Of a stretch of 47,910 nt of DNA, positions 7,958-17,139 are shown piece by piece. Both the position numbers and the translations under genes were made by a program. Numbering within the stretch: the stretch's first letter is position 1; each line of letters begins with the position of its first letter. The notes below the pieces were generated by a model that worked only from the letters and a program-made list of their open reading frames with translations, ran no database searches and was not told where the DNA came from. The stretch covers positions 1 to 47,910 of the forward strand of contig CAAGCE010000245.1 of assembly GCA_900768245.1 (NCBI GenBank), given 5' to 3'. The stretch comes from Oscillospiraceae bacterium. GTDB taxonomy: Bacteria > Bacillota > Clostridia > Oscillospirales > Ruminococcaceae.

Positions 7958-8986
7958 ATGTCGGAGAAAGAAAACGAGATCGTTTCAACAGGCGCTAATG
8001 CAGAGAAAACGTATAATATAGTACGAAACAGCGTTATAGTTGCACAGAGCAGGATATATAGTGCGGTCAATACTGCAATGGTGCAGGCGTATTGGGAGAT
8101 AGGCGAGCAGATTTATCTGGCTTGCGGTGAGAACGACAGAGCCGAATACGGAGCAGGCTTGCTGAAATATCTTTCCAAGAAGCTGACCGCCGAGTTTGGC
8201 AAGGGCTTTTCCGAGCGTAATTTACGAAATATGCGACAGTTCTATCAGTGTTATCCGATTCGGAACACAGTGTGTGCCGAATTGAGCTGGTCGCATTATC
8301 GTGTGTTAATGCGTATTCCCGATGATAAGCGCAGAGAGTGGTACACAGATGAATGTGCAAAGTCGGGGTGGAGCGTCCGACAGCTTGAACGTCAGATAAA
8401 CACAATGTTTTATGAGCGTTTGCTGTCTAGCAAGGAAAAAGACGCTGTTGCAGCGGAGATACAGACCACCGAGCCGAAGCCCGAATATGAGCAGATAATC
8501 CGTGACCCATATGTGCTTGAATTTCTGGACTTGCCTGCAAATCCTCATTTCTATGAGAAGGACTTGGAGCAGGCACTTATAAATCATCTGCAAAATTTCC
8601 TTCTGGAGCTTGGCAGGGGATTCAGCTTTGTGGCAAGGCAGAAGATGATCAGCTTCGACGGCAGGCAGTTCTATATTGATTTAGTGTTTTACAACTATAT
8701 ATTAAAGTGTTTCGTACTGATAGACCTGAAACTCGGAGATCTGACGCACCAAGACCTCGGTCAGATGCAGATGTATGTAAACTACTATACCCGTGAGCTG
8801 ATGAACGAGGGGGATAATCCACCCATCGGCATTGTGCTTTGTGCGGACAAGAGTGACGCTATCGTAAAATACACGCTGCCCGAGGACAACAAGCAGATCT
8901 TCGCTTCTCGGTATATGACTTATATTCCTTCGGAAGAGGAGTTTAAGAGGGAGCTGAGTCTGGAGAATTATCAGAAGGAAGAATAA
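7958..8986 (+). CDS. DUF1016/YhcG-type PD-(D/E)XK nuclease
   Basis: A 342-aa protein. The N-terminal DUF1016_N helical domain (about 20-160) contains YWEIGEQI and the conserved FSERNLRNMRQFY. The C-terminal nuclease fold (about 180-325) has Asp240 in FYIDLVFYN and Asp256-x-Lys258 in IDLKLG. The family is common in restriction and defence islands, and YhcG proteins are nucleases of uncertain target. The start at 7958 has AAGGAG 8 nt upstream. It stands between the control block and the McrBC-like pair, so it belongs to the E1 cargo and may be a separate defence gene. The catalytic residues appear intact. Confidence 0.88.
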   Translation: MSEKENEIVSTGANAEKTYNIVRNSVIVAQSRIYSAVNTAMVQAYWEIGEQIYLACGENDRAEYGAGLLKYLSKKLTAEFGKGFSERNLRNMRQFYQCYPIRNTVCAELSWSHYRVLMRIPDDKRREWYTDECAKSGWSVRQLERQINTMFYERLLSSKEKDAVAAEIQTTEPKPEYEQIIRDPYVLEFLDLPANPHFYEKDLEQALINHLQNFLLELGRGFSFVARQKMISFDGRQFYIDLVFYNYILKCFVLIDLKLGDLTHQDLGQMQMYVNYYTRELMNEGDNPPIGIVLCADKSDAIVKYTLPEDNKQIFASRYMTYIPSEEEFKRELSLENYQKEE

Positions 8987-9055
8987 ATTGAGTTAAGATT
9001 AAAGTTATTGTTTGTTTAAAATAATGATATTTTATGATGGATTTGCACAAAAAAC

Positions 9056-9085
9056 TTGATTTTTTTACTTGATTTATGGTATAAT
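9056..9085 (+). promoter_or_regulatory. Promoter of McrBC-like operon
   Basis: -35 TTGATT at 9056-9061 and a consensus -10 TATAAT at 9080-9085 with an 18-bp spacer. Transcription would start near 9092, just before the ATG at 9116. It rules out translation from the TTG at 9056. Confidence 0.75.
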
Positions 9086-9115
9086 AGGCGTATAATAATT
9101 GTGCGAGGCGATATT

Positions 9116-12100
9116 ATGAGAATTGAAAGTTCATTGGTAAAGAAAATATGTGCGTTTTATATGCTTCTACCTGAAAATGTAATATCTTCTATTATTGACG
9201 AGGCGAATATTAAGCATATAAAGGGAAATTCGGTAGAAGAAAAACTCACATATATTTTAAATAATTCACAACCATTTGAGAGTGTCGGTAAAGCAATAAG
9301 AAAATCAATGGACACATGGAGATATTTTATTAATTTTTCTGCTGAGTATTTATCTTCTCATGATGTTGCTTCAGAGGAGTATGTTTCGTTTTCTTCAAGA
9401 TTAAAAGAATGTGTAAATGCATCTACAGAAGCATTAATTAAAGTAAAACTTAAGGGAATACTTAATTCAGAAGAATATGATAATATAAATGCAGAAAAAA
9501 ATGATATTTCAGTAAGCGAGAATTTAGATAGCGAAAAAAACGATTCTGAAATAAACGGAGAGGATTACAAAATGAGCTTACAGTCAAATCAGATCATGAA
9601 ATTATGTTTTTATCTTGGTGTAATTACAAATGAATATAGTAACTACTATATCATTAATCCATTTGCGTATATTGAAAATGATAAACTTGTTCCAGTAGAT
9701 GCAGATGTAAAGACAATTAGAATAAAAACCAATAGAGATTATTCACAGTTAAACGATGATAAATCTCAGAAGTGTTTCTATTGTGAAATTAATACAGATG
9801 ACATTGAAACTGATATCAATAATAAAGATCAGATTTGGGAGAGTAAATTAATGCTAAAACCATTAAATTCCCAAATGCTTTATGAAATTGTGTCACCTTA
9901 TGATGATAGTATCAATGATATGGATGAATTTCGTAGAAAACCACATCCATTTGATTGTGACCGCCCATCTACTGACTATATATATGTTGAAGTGGGCGAA
10001 AATATATATGGTCCCTTTACATGGACTGAGAGTTCAGGCCAAAAAATAATTATTGAGCCAAAAGCACAAAGTATTGATGAGACTTTCATTATTAATATGG
10101 TCAGCAAAAAGGATATCTCTAATTATGTGTTCCAATACAATGTTTTACATAATAAGGAATATATTAAGAAGTTTTTATTCCTAAAATCTCCCGAATCAAA
10201 AAAAGTATTATGCCAATATGACTTTATTGATGATAAAACACTTATTGATCAGGTTTCAATAAAAACAACAAATTTGGATTTTACAAGAAAAGAAAAGCAG
10301 ACATTTCAGCAGAAAGTTAAAGAGTTAAATAATTCTGTTTTCTCAGTTGAACGCAAAGAACGTATGCTTAAAATAATAAGTGAAGCAGAGAAAAGTGACA
10401 TTAATGTAGATAATCTGATTGCTGCTGTTTTTGAGCGTAAGATAAATGAAGATGGTTTTTGGAAAACAGAATTAGCTAATCAATTTATAAATAGAATTTT
10501 TGAATCTGTTGACACATCGAATAATGAAAATATGAAAGATAAGTTCTTTTCATTACTTGAAGAAAGGGATACATATAAGGAAAAAAAGGTACAACAAAAT
10601 GAGGAACTTTTAAAGATCAAAGGCGAAATAGAGTCTGCAAAATCAGAATTAGATAAAATACAGAAGGAAAAAGAAGAATTCAAAATTATTGAAGTGAGTC
10701 GAAAACTTGAAAGAAAAAATACAGAATTGAATGAGCTTAGTGAGAAAGTTGATGAGCTTAAAAGAAAATATAACTTGGCAGATGAATATGAGGCATGGAA
10801 GGCAACTTTTAATACTAAAAGAGATACAGAGGATAGCAATTACAACAGGGATGTAGAAAAACACAAAAAAGAAATAAAAAAATTAGAAATAGAGAAAGAT
10901 TCTGTGAAAGACACAGTAAAACAATTGACAAAAGAGGCACAAAAGCTTATAAATGATGCATATGCAGAAGTTGCATTTAATGATGTTTTTTCCAATATGA
11001 TTGTTAATACTGCAAATGAATTTCAGAATAATCAAATGTCTGCTTCTGTTGGCACATCACTAAAATCCCCATCTTCTGATTTGGCATCGGATTTTAACAC
11101 AGCCAATGAATTGATAGATTATGTGGCACATTCAATTAAGCGTTATGACCGAAATGATATTGCAAATATGCTGCTGTGCATATCACAAGGATTTTTGACG
11201 GTATTTGCCGGCAAACCCGGTACAGGAAAAACTTCATTCTGTGAACGACTTTCTAAGGTTATTGGATTGGATCGTAATGATCCGAGTGAATCACGATTTG
11301 TTGAAGTGGCTGTTGAAAAAGGATGGACTTCTAAACGCGATTTTATCGGATACTACAATCCCATAACAAGATCCTTTGATAAAGTCAACAAAGATGTTTA
11401 TTCTGCAATTAAGCTGCTTGATAGTGAAGCATCTAACCAAATAAATGATTATCCGTTTTTCATTCTTCTTGATGAAGCAAACCTTAGCCCTATGGAGCAT
11501 TATTGGGCTGACTTTATGAAGGTTTGTGATTCTGATAATAATCAGATAATAAACATTGGTGAAGCAAATAATTGTCTGATTTCAAAAACACTTAGATTTT
11601 TAGCGACAATCAATTACGATACTACGACAGAACCTCTTTCACCACGTTTACTTGATAGGGCATGGATTATTGATTTGGACAGTGATATAGATTTTGATAA
11701 TCTGTCTGATATTGATGTTGAGCCAATAAAAAGTGTAGTACCGTATTCTGCTCTTGTAAACTTTTTTGGAGCTGATTTTAAACTTACAGGGGAACGTGAG
11801 AAGGAAATATCTGATGATATAAAAAGTAGGCTAAACAAGATTTATGATATTTGCTCTCATTTTATTAGCATAAGTCCTCGTGTAAGGAAAGCTGTTTTGA
11901 AGTATTATTACATTGCAAAGGAAAACGATATATTTGATGATCCGGAGAATACAAATATTGCCTTGGATTATGCAGTGGCACAAAAAGTATTACCTTTAAT
12001 AAATGTATTTGATGGGTATGAGAATAATGTTAGAAAAGATTTGGAAGAATTGGAAAAAGTGTTCTCAAATAAAACTTGGCCGAAGTGTAACTCAATTATA

Positions 12101-12154
12101 CAGCAAATATTGAATAAGAGCTATAACGGTTACTACAATTATTTCAATAAATAA
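9116..12154 (+). CDS. McrB-like AAA+ GTPase with coiled coil
   Basis: A 1012-aa protein. An N-terminal region of about 450 residues is not recognised and may bind nucleic acid. A long charged coiled coil spans about 480-615. The McrB-type AAA domain follows: Walker A GKPGTGKTS at about 699-707, Walker B ILLDEANLSP at about 783-792, and the conserved SPRLLDRAW near 841. McrB forms a hexameric GTPase that drives the McrC nuclease. The start is the ATG at 9116, because the promoter lies at 9056-9085. The next gene begins 10 bp after the stop. The coiled-coil fusion recalls the CoCoNuT branch of McrBC systems; that placement is an inference from architecture. Confidence 0.85.
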   Translation: MRIESSLVKKICAFYMLLPENVISSIIDEANIKHIKGNSVEEKLTYILNNSQPFESVGKAIRKSMDTWRYFINFSAEYLSSHDVASEEYVSFSSRLKECVNASTEALIKVKLKGILNSEEYDNINAEKNDISVSENLDSEKNDSEINGEDYKMSLQSNQIMKLCFYLGVITNEYSNYYIINPFAYIENDKLVPVDADVKTIRIKTNRDYSQLNDDKSQKCFYCEINTDDIETDINNKDQIWESKLMLKPLNSQMLYEIVSPYDDSINDMDEFRRKPHPFDCDRPSTDYIYVEVGENIYGPFTWTESSGQKIIIEPKAQSIDETFIINMVSKKDISNYVFQYNVLHNKEYIKKFLFLKSPESKKVLCQYDFIDDKTLIDQVSIKTTNLDFTRKEKQTFQQKVKELNNSVFSVERKERMLKIISEAEKSDINVDNLIAAVFERKINEDGFWKTELANQFINRIFESVDTSNNENMKDKFFSLLEERDTYKEKKVQQNEELLKIKGEIESAKSELDKIQKEKEEFKIIEVSRKLERKNTELNELSEKVDELKRKYNLADEYEAWKATFNTKRDTEDSNYNRDVEKHKKEIKKLEIEKDSVKDTVKQLTKEAQKLINDAYAEVAFNDVFSNMIVNTANEFQNNQMSASVGTSLKSPSSDLASDFNTANELIDYVAHSIKRYDRNDIANMLLCISQGFLTVFAGKPGTGKTSFCERLSKVIGLDRNDPSESRFVEVAVEKGWTSKRDFIGYYNPITRSFDKVNKDVYSAIKLLDSEASNQINDYPFFILLDEANLSPMEHYWADFMKVCDSDNNQIINIGEANNCLISKTLRFLATINYDTTTEPLSPRLLDRAWIIDLDSDIDFDNLSDIDVEPIKSVVPYSALVNFFGADFKLTGEREKEISDDIKSRLNKIYDICSHFISISPRVRKAVLKYYYIAKENDIFDDPENTNIALDYAVAQKVLPLINVFDGYENNVRKDLEELEKVFSNKTWPKCNSIIQQILNKSYNGYYNYFNK

Positions 12155-12164
12155 GGTGTAAATT

Positions 12165-13952
12165 ATGATCTGTAATATGATATTAAGGTGTTCAGAAGGT
12201 GTCTCTTCTATAGTATTAAAAGAAGAGGCGGATTATAGATATGTGCAGGCAACCAAAAGCGTGTATCAGGATAAAAAATATAAAATATATTTATCTATTA
12301 CTGATGTACCCCAAAATCATATTATAGATCAGGTTGAGCTGTATGTAAACAATAAACCGCTTACAATGTATTATAATGAAAAAACAGGTAAGCATAACAG
12401 CTCGTTTGATGCAGTGTTTTCAACGTTGTTTGGCTATATTCAGTTTTCTGTAAAAATATGTATGGTAGATTCTTCAGAATATGTTTTCTATTCTGAATAT
12501 TTCGTCGTTGCAATAAGGAATAATACAGAAACAGAAGAGATAGAAAAATCATTGTCAAAAATGATTGATTCGATATATAATGCAGATCAGTCACTTATGT
12601 ATCAGTCTGGTTCACAACAGAGAGTATTTGATAGCAGAAGTATTGGTGAATCTAATTATAAAACATTAGATGCAGATATAGCTCTTTTAAGAACAGTTAT
12701 TAGTGTTTACACAAAAAATTTATTTAATTTTACTCAAAATCCGTATGGTAAGGTGTGTAAGCAGCTTGTGGTAGACGATTTTGATAAAGTTAATGTTATA
12801 AATAATAAGGTGATACATTATATTGTTTCACATCAAGAACAATTATCGGTATCGAATTCAAAAGAGGGATTTAGATTAGGCAGAAAATACTACTATCCAC
12901 AAAAAGCACTTGTTGAAAAAAACATTATAGATACAAATGTGTATGAAAACCAAGTTGTAGTTAGTTTTTTAAAGTGTATTTTATATGATGTCAGAAGAAA
13001 AGTACATTCAGTTCAATCAATGATCAATCAATCTATAAAAATAAACGTTGATATAAATAATGAATATATTTTGTCTTCTTCTATTATATATAAACTGACA
13101 CATTTCAGAATACAGTCATATGTGGATAAATTAATGACAATTCAGGCAGAATTACAATCTCTTTATTTACAATATCGTCGGATTATTCATTGTGATGAAA
13201 TATTTCTTAGTAGGGACAGACTGCCAATGCCTACAAACGTTATTTATTCAAAACCGCATTATAGAAATGTATATGATACAATAATTAAATGGTTTAAATC
13301 TGGTGATTGCTTATATTCACAAGAAAAAACGCTTATGAATTTTGTTACCGCAGACCAAATATATGAGTATTATTGTTTGATAAATATTATAAATGCGTTT
13401 AAAGAGATAGGATTTGCCATTAATAAAGATAATATTACTTATAAAGCTCCAGATAGAAGATTTTCAAATATTGAGGTAAATAATTATTTTAAATTATCAA
13501 ATGGCAGGATTACTGCTTACCTTTATTATCAGCCGGTAATATATAGTTCAAATGAATCCGAACGGTATGGAATTGAATTATTTAGGGTTGATGATAATTT
13601 TTATACGCCTGATTTCATTATCAAGTTTAAATTTGGAACCAAGGAAGAATACTTGATTATGGATTCAAAATGGGCAAGTCGAAAAAGTATTCGAGATAAT
13701 TATTTTAACGATGTTATGTTTAAGTATGGTATCGCCACAAGAAATATTAAAGATATTAATCAAATGAACAGTGTATGGATTTTACAAGGAAAAAATGATA
13801 CTTCTAAGAAAAAAGTAGATAGATTAAACAGACAATCATACGCTTCAAATAATGATACGTTTTTATGGCAATATGGAATAGTAACATTAACACCAGAGGG
13901 GGATTTTGAGGATATAAAAGGACTAATTAATGTGTTTATTCAAAGAATTTAA
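12165..13952 (+). CDS. DUF2357/McrC-like nuclease subunit
   Basis: A 595-aa protein, the translational partner of the McrB-like GTPase 10 bp upstream. The N-terminal part looks like a DUF2357 domain (beta-rich, about 1-330). The C-terminal part holds a PD-(D/E)XK core with YTPDFIIKF at about 479-487 and MDSKW at about 498-502, which is the PD...DxK arrangement of McrC. Restriction of modified or otherwise foreign nucleic acid is inferred from the pairing. The start is the ATG at 12165 with AAGGTG upstream. It is the last gene of E1, ending 46 bp before the right arm repeats. AT content is higher than in the mobility genes, suggesting separately acquired cargo. Confidence 0.8.
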   Translation: MICNMILRCSEGVSSIVLKEEADYRYVQATKSVYQDKKYKIYLSITDVPQNHIIDQVELYVNNKPLTMYYNEKTGKHNSSFDAVFSTLFGYIQFSVKICMVDSSEYVFYSEYFVVAIRNNTETEEIEKSLSKMIDSIYNADQSLMYQSGSQQRVFDSRSIGESNYKTLDADIALLRTVISVYTKNLFNFTQNPYGKVCKQLVVDDFDKVNVINNKVIHYIVSHQEQLSVSNSKEGFRLGRKYYYPQKALVEKNIIDTNVYENQVVVSFLKCILYDVRRKVHSVQSMINQSIKINVDINNEYILSSSIIYKLTHFRIQSYVDKLMTIQAELQSLYLQYRRIIHCDEIFLSRDRLPMPTNVIYSKPHYRNVYDTIIKWFKSGDCLYSQEKTLMNFVTADQIYEYYCLINIINAFKEIGFAINKDNITYKAPDRRFSNIEVNNYFKLSNGRITAYLYYQPVIYSSNESERYGIELFRVDDNFYTPDFIIKFKFGTKEEYLIMDSKWASRKSIRDNYFNDVMFKYGIATRNIKDINQMNSVWILQGKNDTSKKKVDRLNRQSYASNNDTFLWQYGIVTLTPEGDFEDIKGLINVFIQRI

Positions 13953-13998
13953 ATATCCATCGAGCTTGCTTTAGATAATATGCTTATATATAAAAGGT

Positions 13999-14057
13999 GT
14001 CGTATTTACGTCGTAATATCATTAACATTCAAGACAACCACAGCGTAAATACGTCAG
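13999..14057 (+). repeat. E1 right arm repeats (candidate integrase arm sites)
   Basis: GTCGTAT at 13999-14005 and GTCGTAA at 14010-14016 are 11 bp apart, as GTCGTAT is at 720 and 731. A second copy of the shared core, CGTAAATACGTC, lies in the opposite orientation at 14044-14055. The region is between the last E1 gene and the att copy at 14081. Confidence 0.6.
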
Positions 14058-14080
14058 TTTCAAGCAACAAGGAGAAGCAC

Positions 14081-14125
14081 CTCCAAAACCGCGTGTCGTG
14101 AGTTCGATTCTTACTGCCCCTGCCA
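14081..14125 (+). repeat. att copy 2 (E1/E2 junction)
   Basis: An exact 45-bp copy of the tRNA-Trp 3' part. The 5' half of the tRNA is absent, so this is not a tRNA gene. It is the right end of E1 and the left end of E2. Recombination with copy 1 would release E1, and with copy 3 would release E2. Confidence 0.95.
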
Positions 14126-14128
14126 CTC

Positions 14129-14166
14129 AAAAGTCCGTAGATACGTCATCTACGGACTTTTGTTTT
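14129..14166 (+). terminator. Terminator hairpin at E2 left end
   Basis: AAAAGTCCGTAGAT (14129-14142) pairs with ATCTACGGACTTTT (14148-14161) around the loop ACGTC, followed by GTTTTAT. It would terminate tRNA-Trp transcription when E2 alone occupied the tRNA gene. Confidence 0.85.
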
Positions 14167-14193
14167 ATATTTGTATTTTGATAAATGGGTGGT

Positions 14194-14214
14194 TTGTGCA
14201 CCAAATGTACACTA
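14194..14214 (+). repeat. E2 left arm repeats (candidate integrase arm sites)
   Basis: TGTGCAC at 14195 and TGTACAC at 14206 are 11 bp apart. The 21-bp unit matches 43813-43833 at 17 positions in the same orientation. The motif differs from that at the E1 ends. From here to 14635 no gene is seen; the stretch is AT-rich spacer. Confidence 0.6.
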
Positions 14215-14635
14215 TTGCTCCCCCAATTAAACTTTGCCACAAAAATGGTCTATATTAAGCAAATAATCGTAAAATGGGGATTTGTTATCTATAAACTCAT
14301 CCCAAATGGCAAGGTTTAGTTGGATTATCAATATTAGTGTTATAATGGTAATTATTATAAACTGTTGTGATGTATCTCGTTTTCAATAGATTATTGAATC
14401 TGGTTGGGGTTAATCTTTTTATTGTTTGAAATAAGTCAATATGTACCAATTGAAAGGCTGGTAAGTAATAAAATTTTTTTCATATGAGGGCGGCAGATAT
14501 TACGGGAAATGCAAGAACAGCAACTGCTTTTTTTCGATAAAACACGGATGCTGTCCGTACTTTTACACAGATAATAGTATATAATGATAATAGGCAGAAA
14601 AAAGCCGGTTATTTCATATACAGGAGGTTTCAGAT

Positions 14636-14791
14636 ATGTTCGATTTTCTTAAAAAAGATTTTTTTGACATCAACTGTGACGAAAAAGTGGATGGGTTTGA
14701 ACAGTTCCTTGAATATGAAATTCTTATGGACGATGACGAGGATGAGTATGATGATGAGGAGGAGGATTTCGATCTCTTTGATGATGAATGA
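14636..14791 (+). CDS. Small acidic EF-hand-like protein
   Basis: A 51-aa reading frame starting at ATG with AGGAGG 8 nt upstream. Residues 11-22 read D-I-N-C-D-E-K-V-D-G-F-E. This follows the EF-hand loop spacing, with acidic or amide residues at 1, 3 and 5, a hydrophobic at 8 and Glu at 12, though the usual Gly at loop position 6 is Glu. The C-terminal 20 residues are almost all Asp/Glu. It has no partner gene next to it. It could be a real small protein or the surviving end of a larger one. Confidence 0.5.
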   Translation: MFDFLKKDFFDINCDEKVDGFEQFLEYEILMDDDEDEYDDEEEDFDLFDDE

Positions 14792-14966
14792 AAATCACCG
14801 GAATCATAAAGTAATAGTGAAATGGGGATATATAACGAAGGCTTTTATGCCTTATTAGCACCTTCGATTAAGCCTGAGCCACCGCAAGGCAGCATTGTGA
14901 AGATACCAACAGCGAATGCACTGTAAGCATTTTCGCTTAGACCAAGAAAGGTTATACGGTGATAAT

Positions 14967-15112
14967 ATGAAAAAAATCAGCAGACAACAAATATAGAAAG
15001 ATCGGCAAATATCAAGCAGGAGCTTTCGATTGACGCTATGGCGGAAATCGTAGTAATGCTCATTAAAGCCGTGGAAGAGGGAAATGAGATCGTGAAGAAA
15101 GAGCAGGAATAA
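14967..15112 (+). pseudogene. Degraded small ORF (frameshifted)
   Basis: An ATG at 14967 opens a frame that stops at about 14996. A neighbouring frame continues without interruption to TAA at 15110-15112 and encodes a helical stretch ending in VVMLIKAVEEGNEIVKKEQE. Together they look like one gene with a small indel. The family is not recognised. The rest of 14792-15206 holds a 34-codon frame at 14822 of doubtful reality and nothing else convincing. Confidence 0.35.
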
Positions 15113-15215
15113 AAGTGGAACTATAATATTTAGTATAAGTTTACAGGTATCCTTAAAATGGTTTGCTGTAAAATTTCATAATAATATTGATTGCTGAGTT
15201 TTGTGAGTGGAGCAT

Positions 15216-16163
15216 ATGAACAGAAATTTATACCTTGACGGAATGATGGGACTTATTGTCGGAGACGCTCTTGGCGTGCCTTATGAATTTTCCCGGAGGG
15301 AAAAGCTTGCCGATGAACCTGCGACTGATATGATCGGTCATGGTACATATGACCTTCCCGCAGGCACATGGTCCGATGACAGCAGTATGGCGCTTGCGAC
15401 CCTTGACAGCCTGAGAAACGGATATGACCCAGAGGATATAATTATCAATTTCTCGGACTGGCTTAATTTTGCCTATTATACACCTTACGGAAAGGTGTTT
15501 GACTCCGGCTGCACCTGTTCATATGCTATCGGTAATTATATGAGAGATGGTGATATAAAAAAATGCGGCTGCAGCGGGGAAAATGACAATGGAAATAGCT
15601 CACTGATGCGTATTCTTCCCGCCTGCATTTATTTCTATGAAAAAGAGAAAATCGGAAAGCTTTCTGTTAATGAAATAATCGAGAATATTCATATGATATC
15701 TGCACTCACTCATGCACATCTCAGAAGCAAAATTGCTTGTGGACTAAATTATTTTCTTGTCAGAGAAATGATAGTCGGCAGCGGCAGCATCAATGACAGA
15801 CTGCAGAGCGGTTTTGACAAGGGCTTTGCTTTTTATGAAGCAGATGCAAAAAATACGGAAGAGCTTTCCTATTATGATAGTTTAAGAAATATTTCCGAAT
15901 TTGCACAGCTCCCCGACAGCGAGATCCAAAGCTCGGGATATGTTTTTGCTTCCTTTGAGGCGGCTGTGTGGTGCATTTCCGGTACAAGTGATTACCGCAG
16001 CTGTGTTCTGAAAGCCGTAAATCTCGGAAGAGATACCGATACGGTTGCTGCTGTTGCGGGAAGTCTTGCGGGACTGTATTATGGTTATGAAGGCATTCCC
16101 GAGGAATGGAAGGCAAAGATCGCTAAGCGTGAGTGGATAGAGAAACTTTGCTGTGAGATGTAA
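15216..16163 (+). CDS. ADP-ribosylglycohydrolase family protein
   Basis: A 315-aa protein of the DraG/ARH fold, which removes ADP-ribose from proteins, nucleic acids or small molecules. Metal-site motifs are present in order: GDALGVPYE near residue 14, TWSDDSSMALATL near 48, GNSSLMR near 127 and GRDTDTVAAVAGSLAG near 270. The start is uncertain: ATG at 15216 fits family N termini, GTG at 15207 is possible and the ribosome site is weak. Length is near family average. It stands alone after a decayed region. A RES-like gene (a fold related to ADP-ribosyltransferases) lies at the other end of E2; a functional link is speculative. Confidence 0.9.
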   Translation: MNRNLYLDGMMGLIVGDALGVPYEFSRREKLADEPATDMIGHGTYDLPAGTWSDDSSMALATLDSLRNGYDPEDIIINFSDWLNFAYYTPYGKVFDSGCTCSYAIGNYMRDGDIKKCGCSGENDNGNSSLMRILPACIYFYEKEKIGKLSVNEIIENIHMISALTHAHLRSKIACGLNYFLVREMIVGSGSINDRLQSGFDKGFAFYEADAKNTEELSYYDSLRNISEFAQLPDSEIQSSGYVFASFEAAVWCISGTSDYRSCVLKAVNLGRDTDTVAAVAGSLAGLYYGYEGIPEEWKAKIAKREWIEKLCCEM

Positions 16164-16272
16164 AGATGGAAAGCTTTTGCAGCTGTTGAATTTGTGCTTT
16201 GCATTATGGAACGAAGATGCTTATACGAAAAATGATGCAGCCCTGCAGATTGAATTTGCACGGCTGCGTTTT

Positions 16273-16578
16273 TTATATTTTCTTGAGGAAATCGATCAGA
16301 GAAGATAACTGCTCATTATCAAGGCGTTTTGCCTCCGTTAAAAGCTCTGTTATCAATGCAGGTGCAGAAATATCTTCGTCAAAAAAATCTTTGGGAGTCA
16401 CTTTCAGATATTCGCATATATAGAAGAACATTTGCATTGAGGGCTGAGCCTTATGGTTTTCAATATGGTTGATGTAATTCGGGCTTTGTCCCAGGCTGAG
16501 ACTCATATCTCTTGCGGATACGTTCATTAAGCTGCGAAGTGCAGCAATTCTGTTAGCAATATAGTTTTCATCTATCAT
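16273..16578 (-). CDS. Small XRE-family regulator
   Basis: A 101-aa protein with a Cro/C1 helix-turn-helix at residues 8-65, including MSLSLGQSPNYINHIENHKAQPS and the ending LKVTPKDFFDE. A short helical tail follows. It is divergent from the small gene at 16733. The inverted repeat at 16594-16625 lies between them and is the likely operator for both promoters. Confidence 0.85.
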   Translation of the reverse strand: MIDENYIANRIAALRSLMNVSARDMSLSLGQSPNYINHIENHKAQPSMQMFFYICEYLKVTPKDFFDEDISAPALITELLTEAKRLDNEQLSSLIDFLKKI

Positions 16579-16593
16579 AGATCAATCACCATA

Positions 16594-16625
16594 TACAATT
16601 ATAATATACATATTACATAATTGTA
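16594..16625. promoter_or_regulatory. Candidate operator (inverted repeat)
   Basis: TACAATTAT at 16594-16602 and ATAATTGTA at 16617-16625 are perfect inverted copies separated by 14 bp. The site is just upstream of the XRE gene start at 16578 and close to the -35 box at 16649. Autoregulation is inferred. Confidence 0.6.
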
Positions 16626-16648
16626 CGCATTTTGAATGGTAAAATTCG

Positions 16649-16677
16649 TTGACATAAACAAACATAGTGTGTATAAT
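16649..16677 (+). promoter_or_regulatory. Promoter upstream of small gene at 16733
   Basis: A consensus -35 TTGACA at 16649-16654 and consensus -10 TATAAT at 16672-16677, 17 bp apart. Transcription would begin near 16684 and read the gene at 16733. Confidence 0.82.
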
Positions 16678-16732
16678 TATAAGTGTGCATATTATTATTG
16701 CGCAAGATTGCATTTATGAAGGAGAAAAAAGT

Positions 16733-16999
16733 ATGCTGTTGAAAGATTATTTGGAACATACAAGAATGATGGATGCAACCGATAAGGGATATTATGACAA
16801 AATTATAAGTAACAATTATTTGTTTATAGAAGATCAGGTTCTTGATTATTTTGTTATTGCTGCAGCGAATTGTAAGCTCGAAAATGAAACTACAATCAAA
16901 CTGCTATCTGAATTAAATGATCTGATGGAAAAATATAATCCGGATCAAATTTCAAAGATTGCTCTTGATGAGCACCAGAAGATAATGCTGTTAAAATAA
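16733..16999 (+). CDS. Unrecognised 88-aa protein
   Basis: A helical protein starting MLLKDYLEHTRMMDATDKGY with AAGGAG 9 nt upstream and a consensus promoter at 16649. No family is recognised. There is no membrane segment and no cysteine pair. It shares its control region with the divergent XRE gene. It precedes the Ssp-like operon by 140 bp, which has its own promoter, so it need not belong to that operon. Confidence 0.65.
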   Translation: MLLKDYLEHTRMMDATDKGYYDKIISNNYLFIEDQVLDYFVIAAANCKLENETTIKLLSELNDLMEKYNPDQISKIALDEHQKIMLLK

Positions 17000-17071
17000 C
17001 AGTTGCATTATACTATATGGGCTAGTGATTTATAAAATAATACAAAAATATTAAAAATTAACAAAATGTCG

Positions 17072-17100
17072 TTGAAAAAAGCCTCGATTTATGTTAAAAT
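17072..17100 (+). promoter_or_regulatory. Promoter of the Ssp-like operon
   Basis: -35 TTGAAA at 17072-17077 and -10 TAAAAT at 17095-17100, 17 bp apart. The strong ribosome site GAGGAGG and the ATG at 17140 follow. No other good promoter is seen before 30760, so one transcript may cover the whole block. Confidence 0.65.
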
Positions 17101-17139
17101 AAATAAGATAATAGCTTGTTTACGAGAGGAGGGAAATGA

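Larger units (their letters stand above)
549..14125 (+). mobile_element. E1, integrative mobilizable element in tRNA-Trp
   Basis: About 13.5 kb bounded by 45-bp tRNA-Trp direct repeats at 549 and 14081. It encodes its own integrase (3810-4946), excisionase, MobV relaxase, DUF3987 ATPase and regulators. No type IV secretion genes are seen, so it would need a helper conjugation system. The cargo is a nuclease plus a McrBC-like pair. Matching paired GTCGTA repeats lie just inside both ends. The unit therefore looks complete and not obviously decayed. Confidence 0.88.

Noticed and set aside
14081..14125. Possible extra tRNA-Trp genes at 14081 and 43951
   Set aside because: Only the 3' 45 bases are present; the acceptor 5' strand and D-arm are missing, so neither copy can fold as a tRNA. 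They are attachment-site copies.
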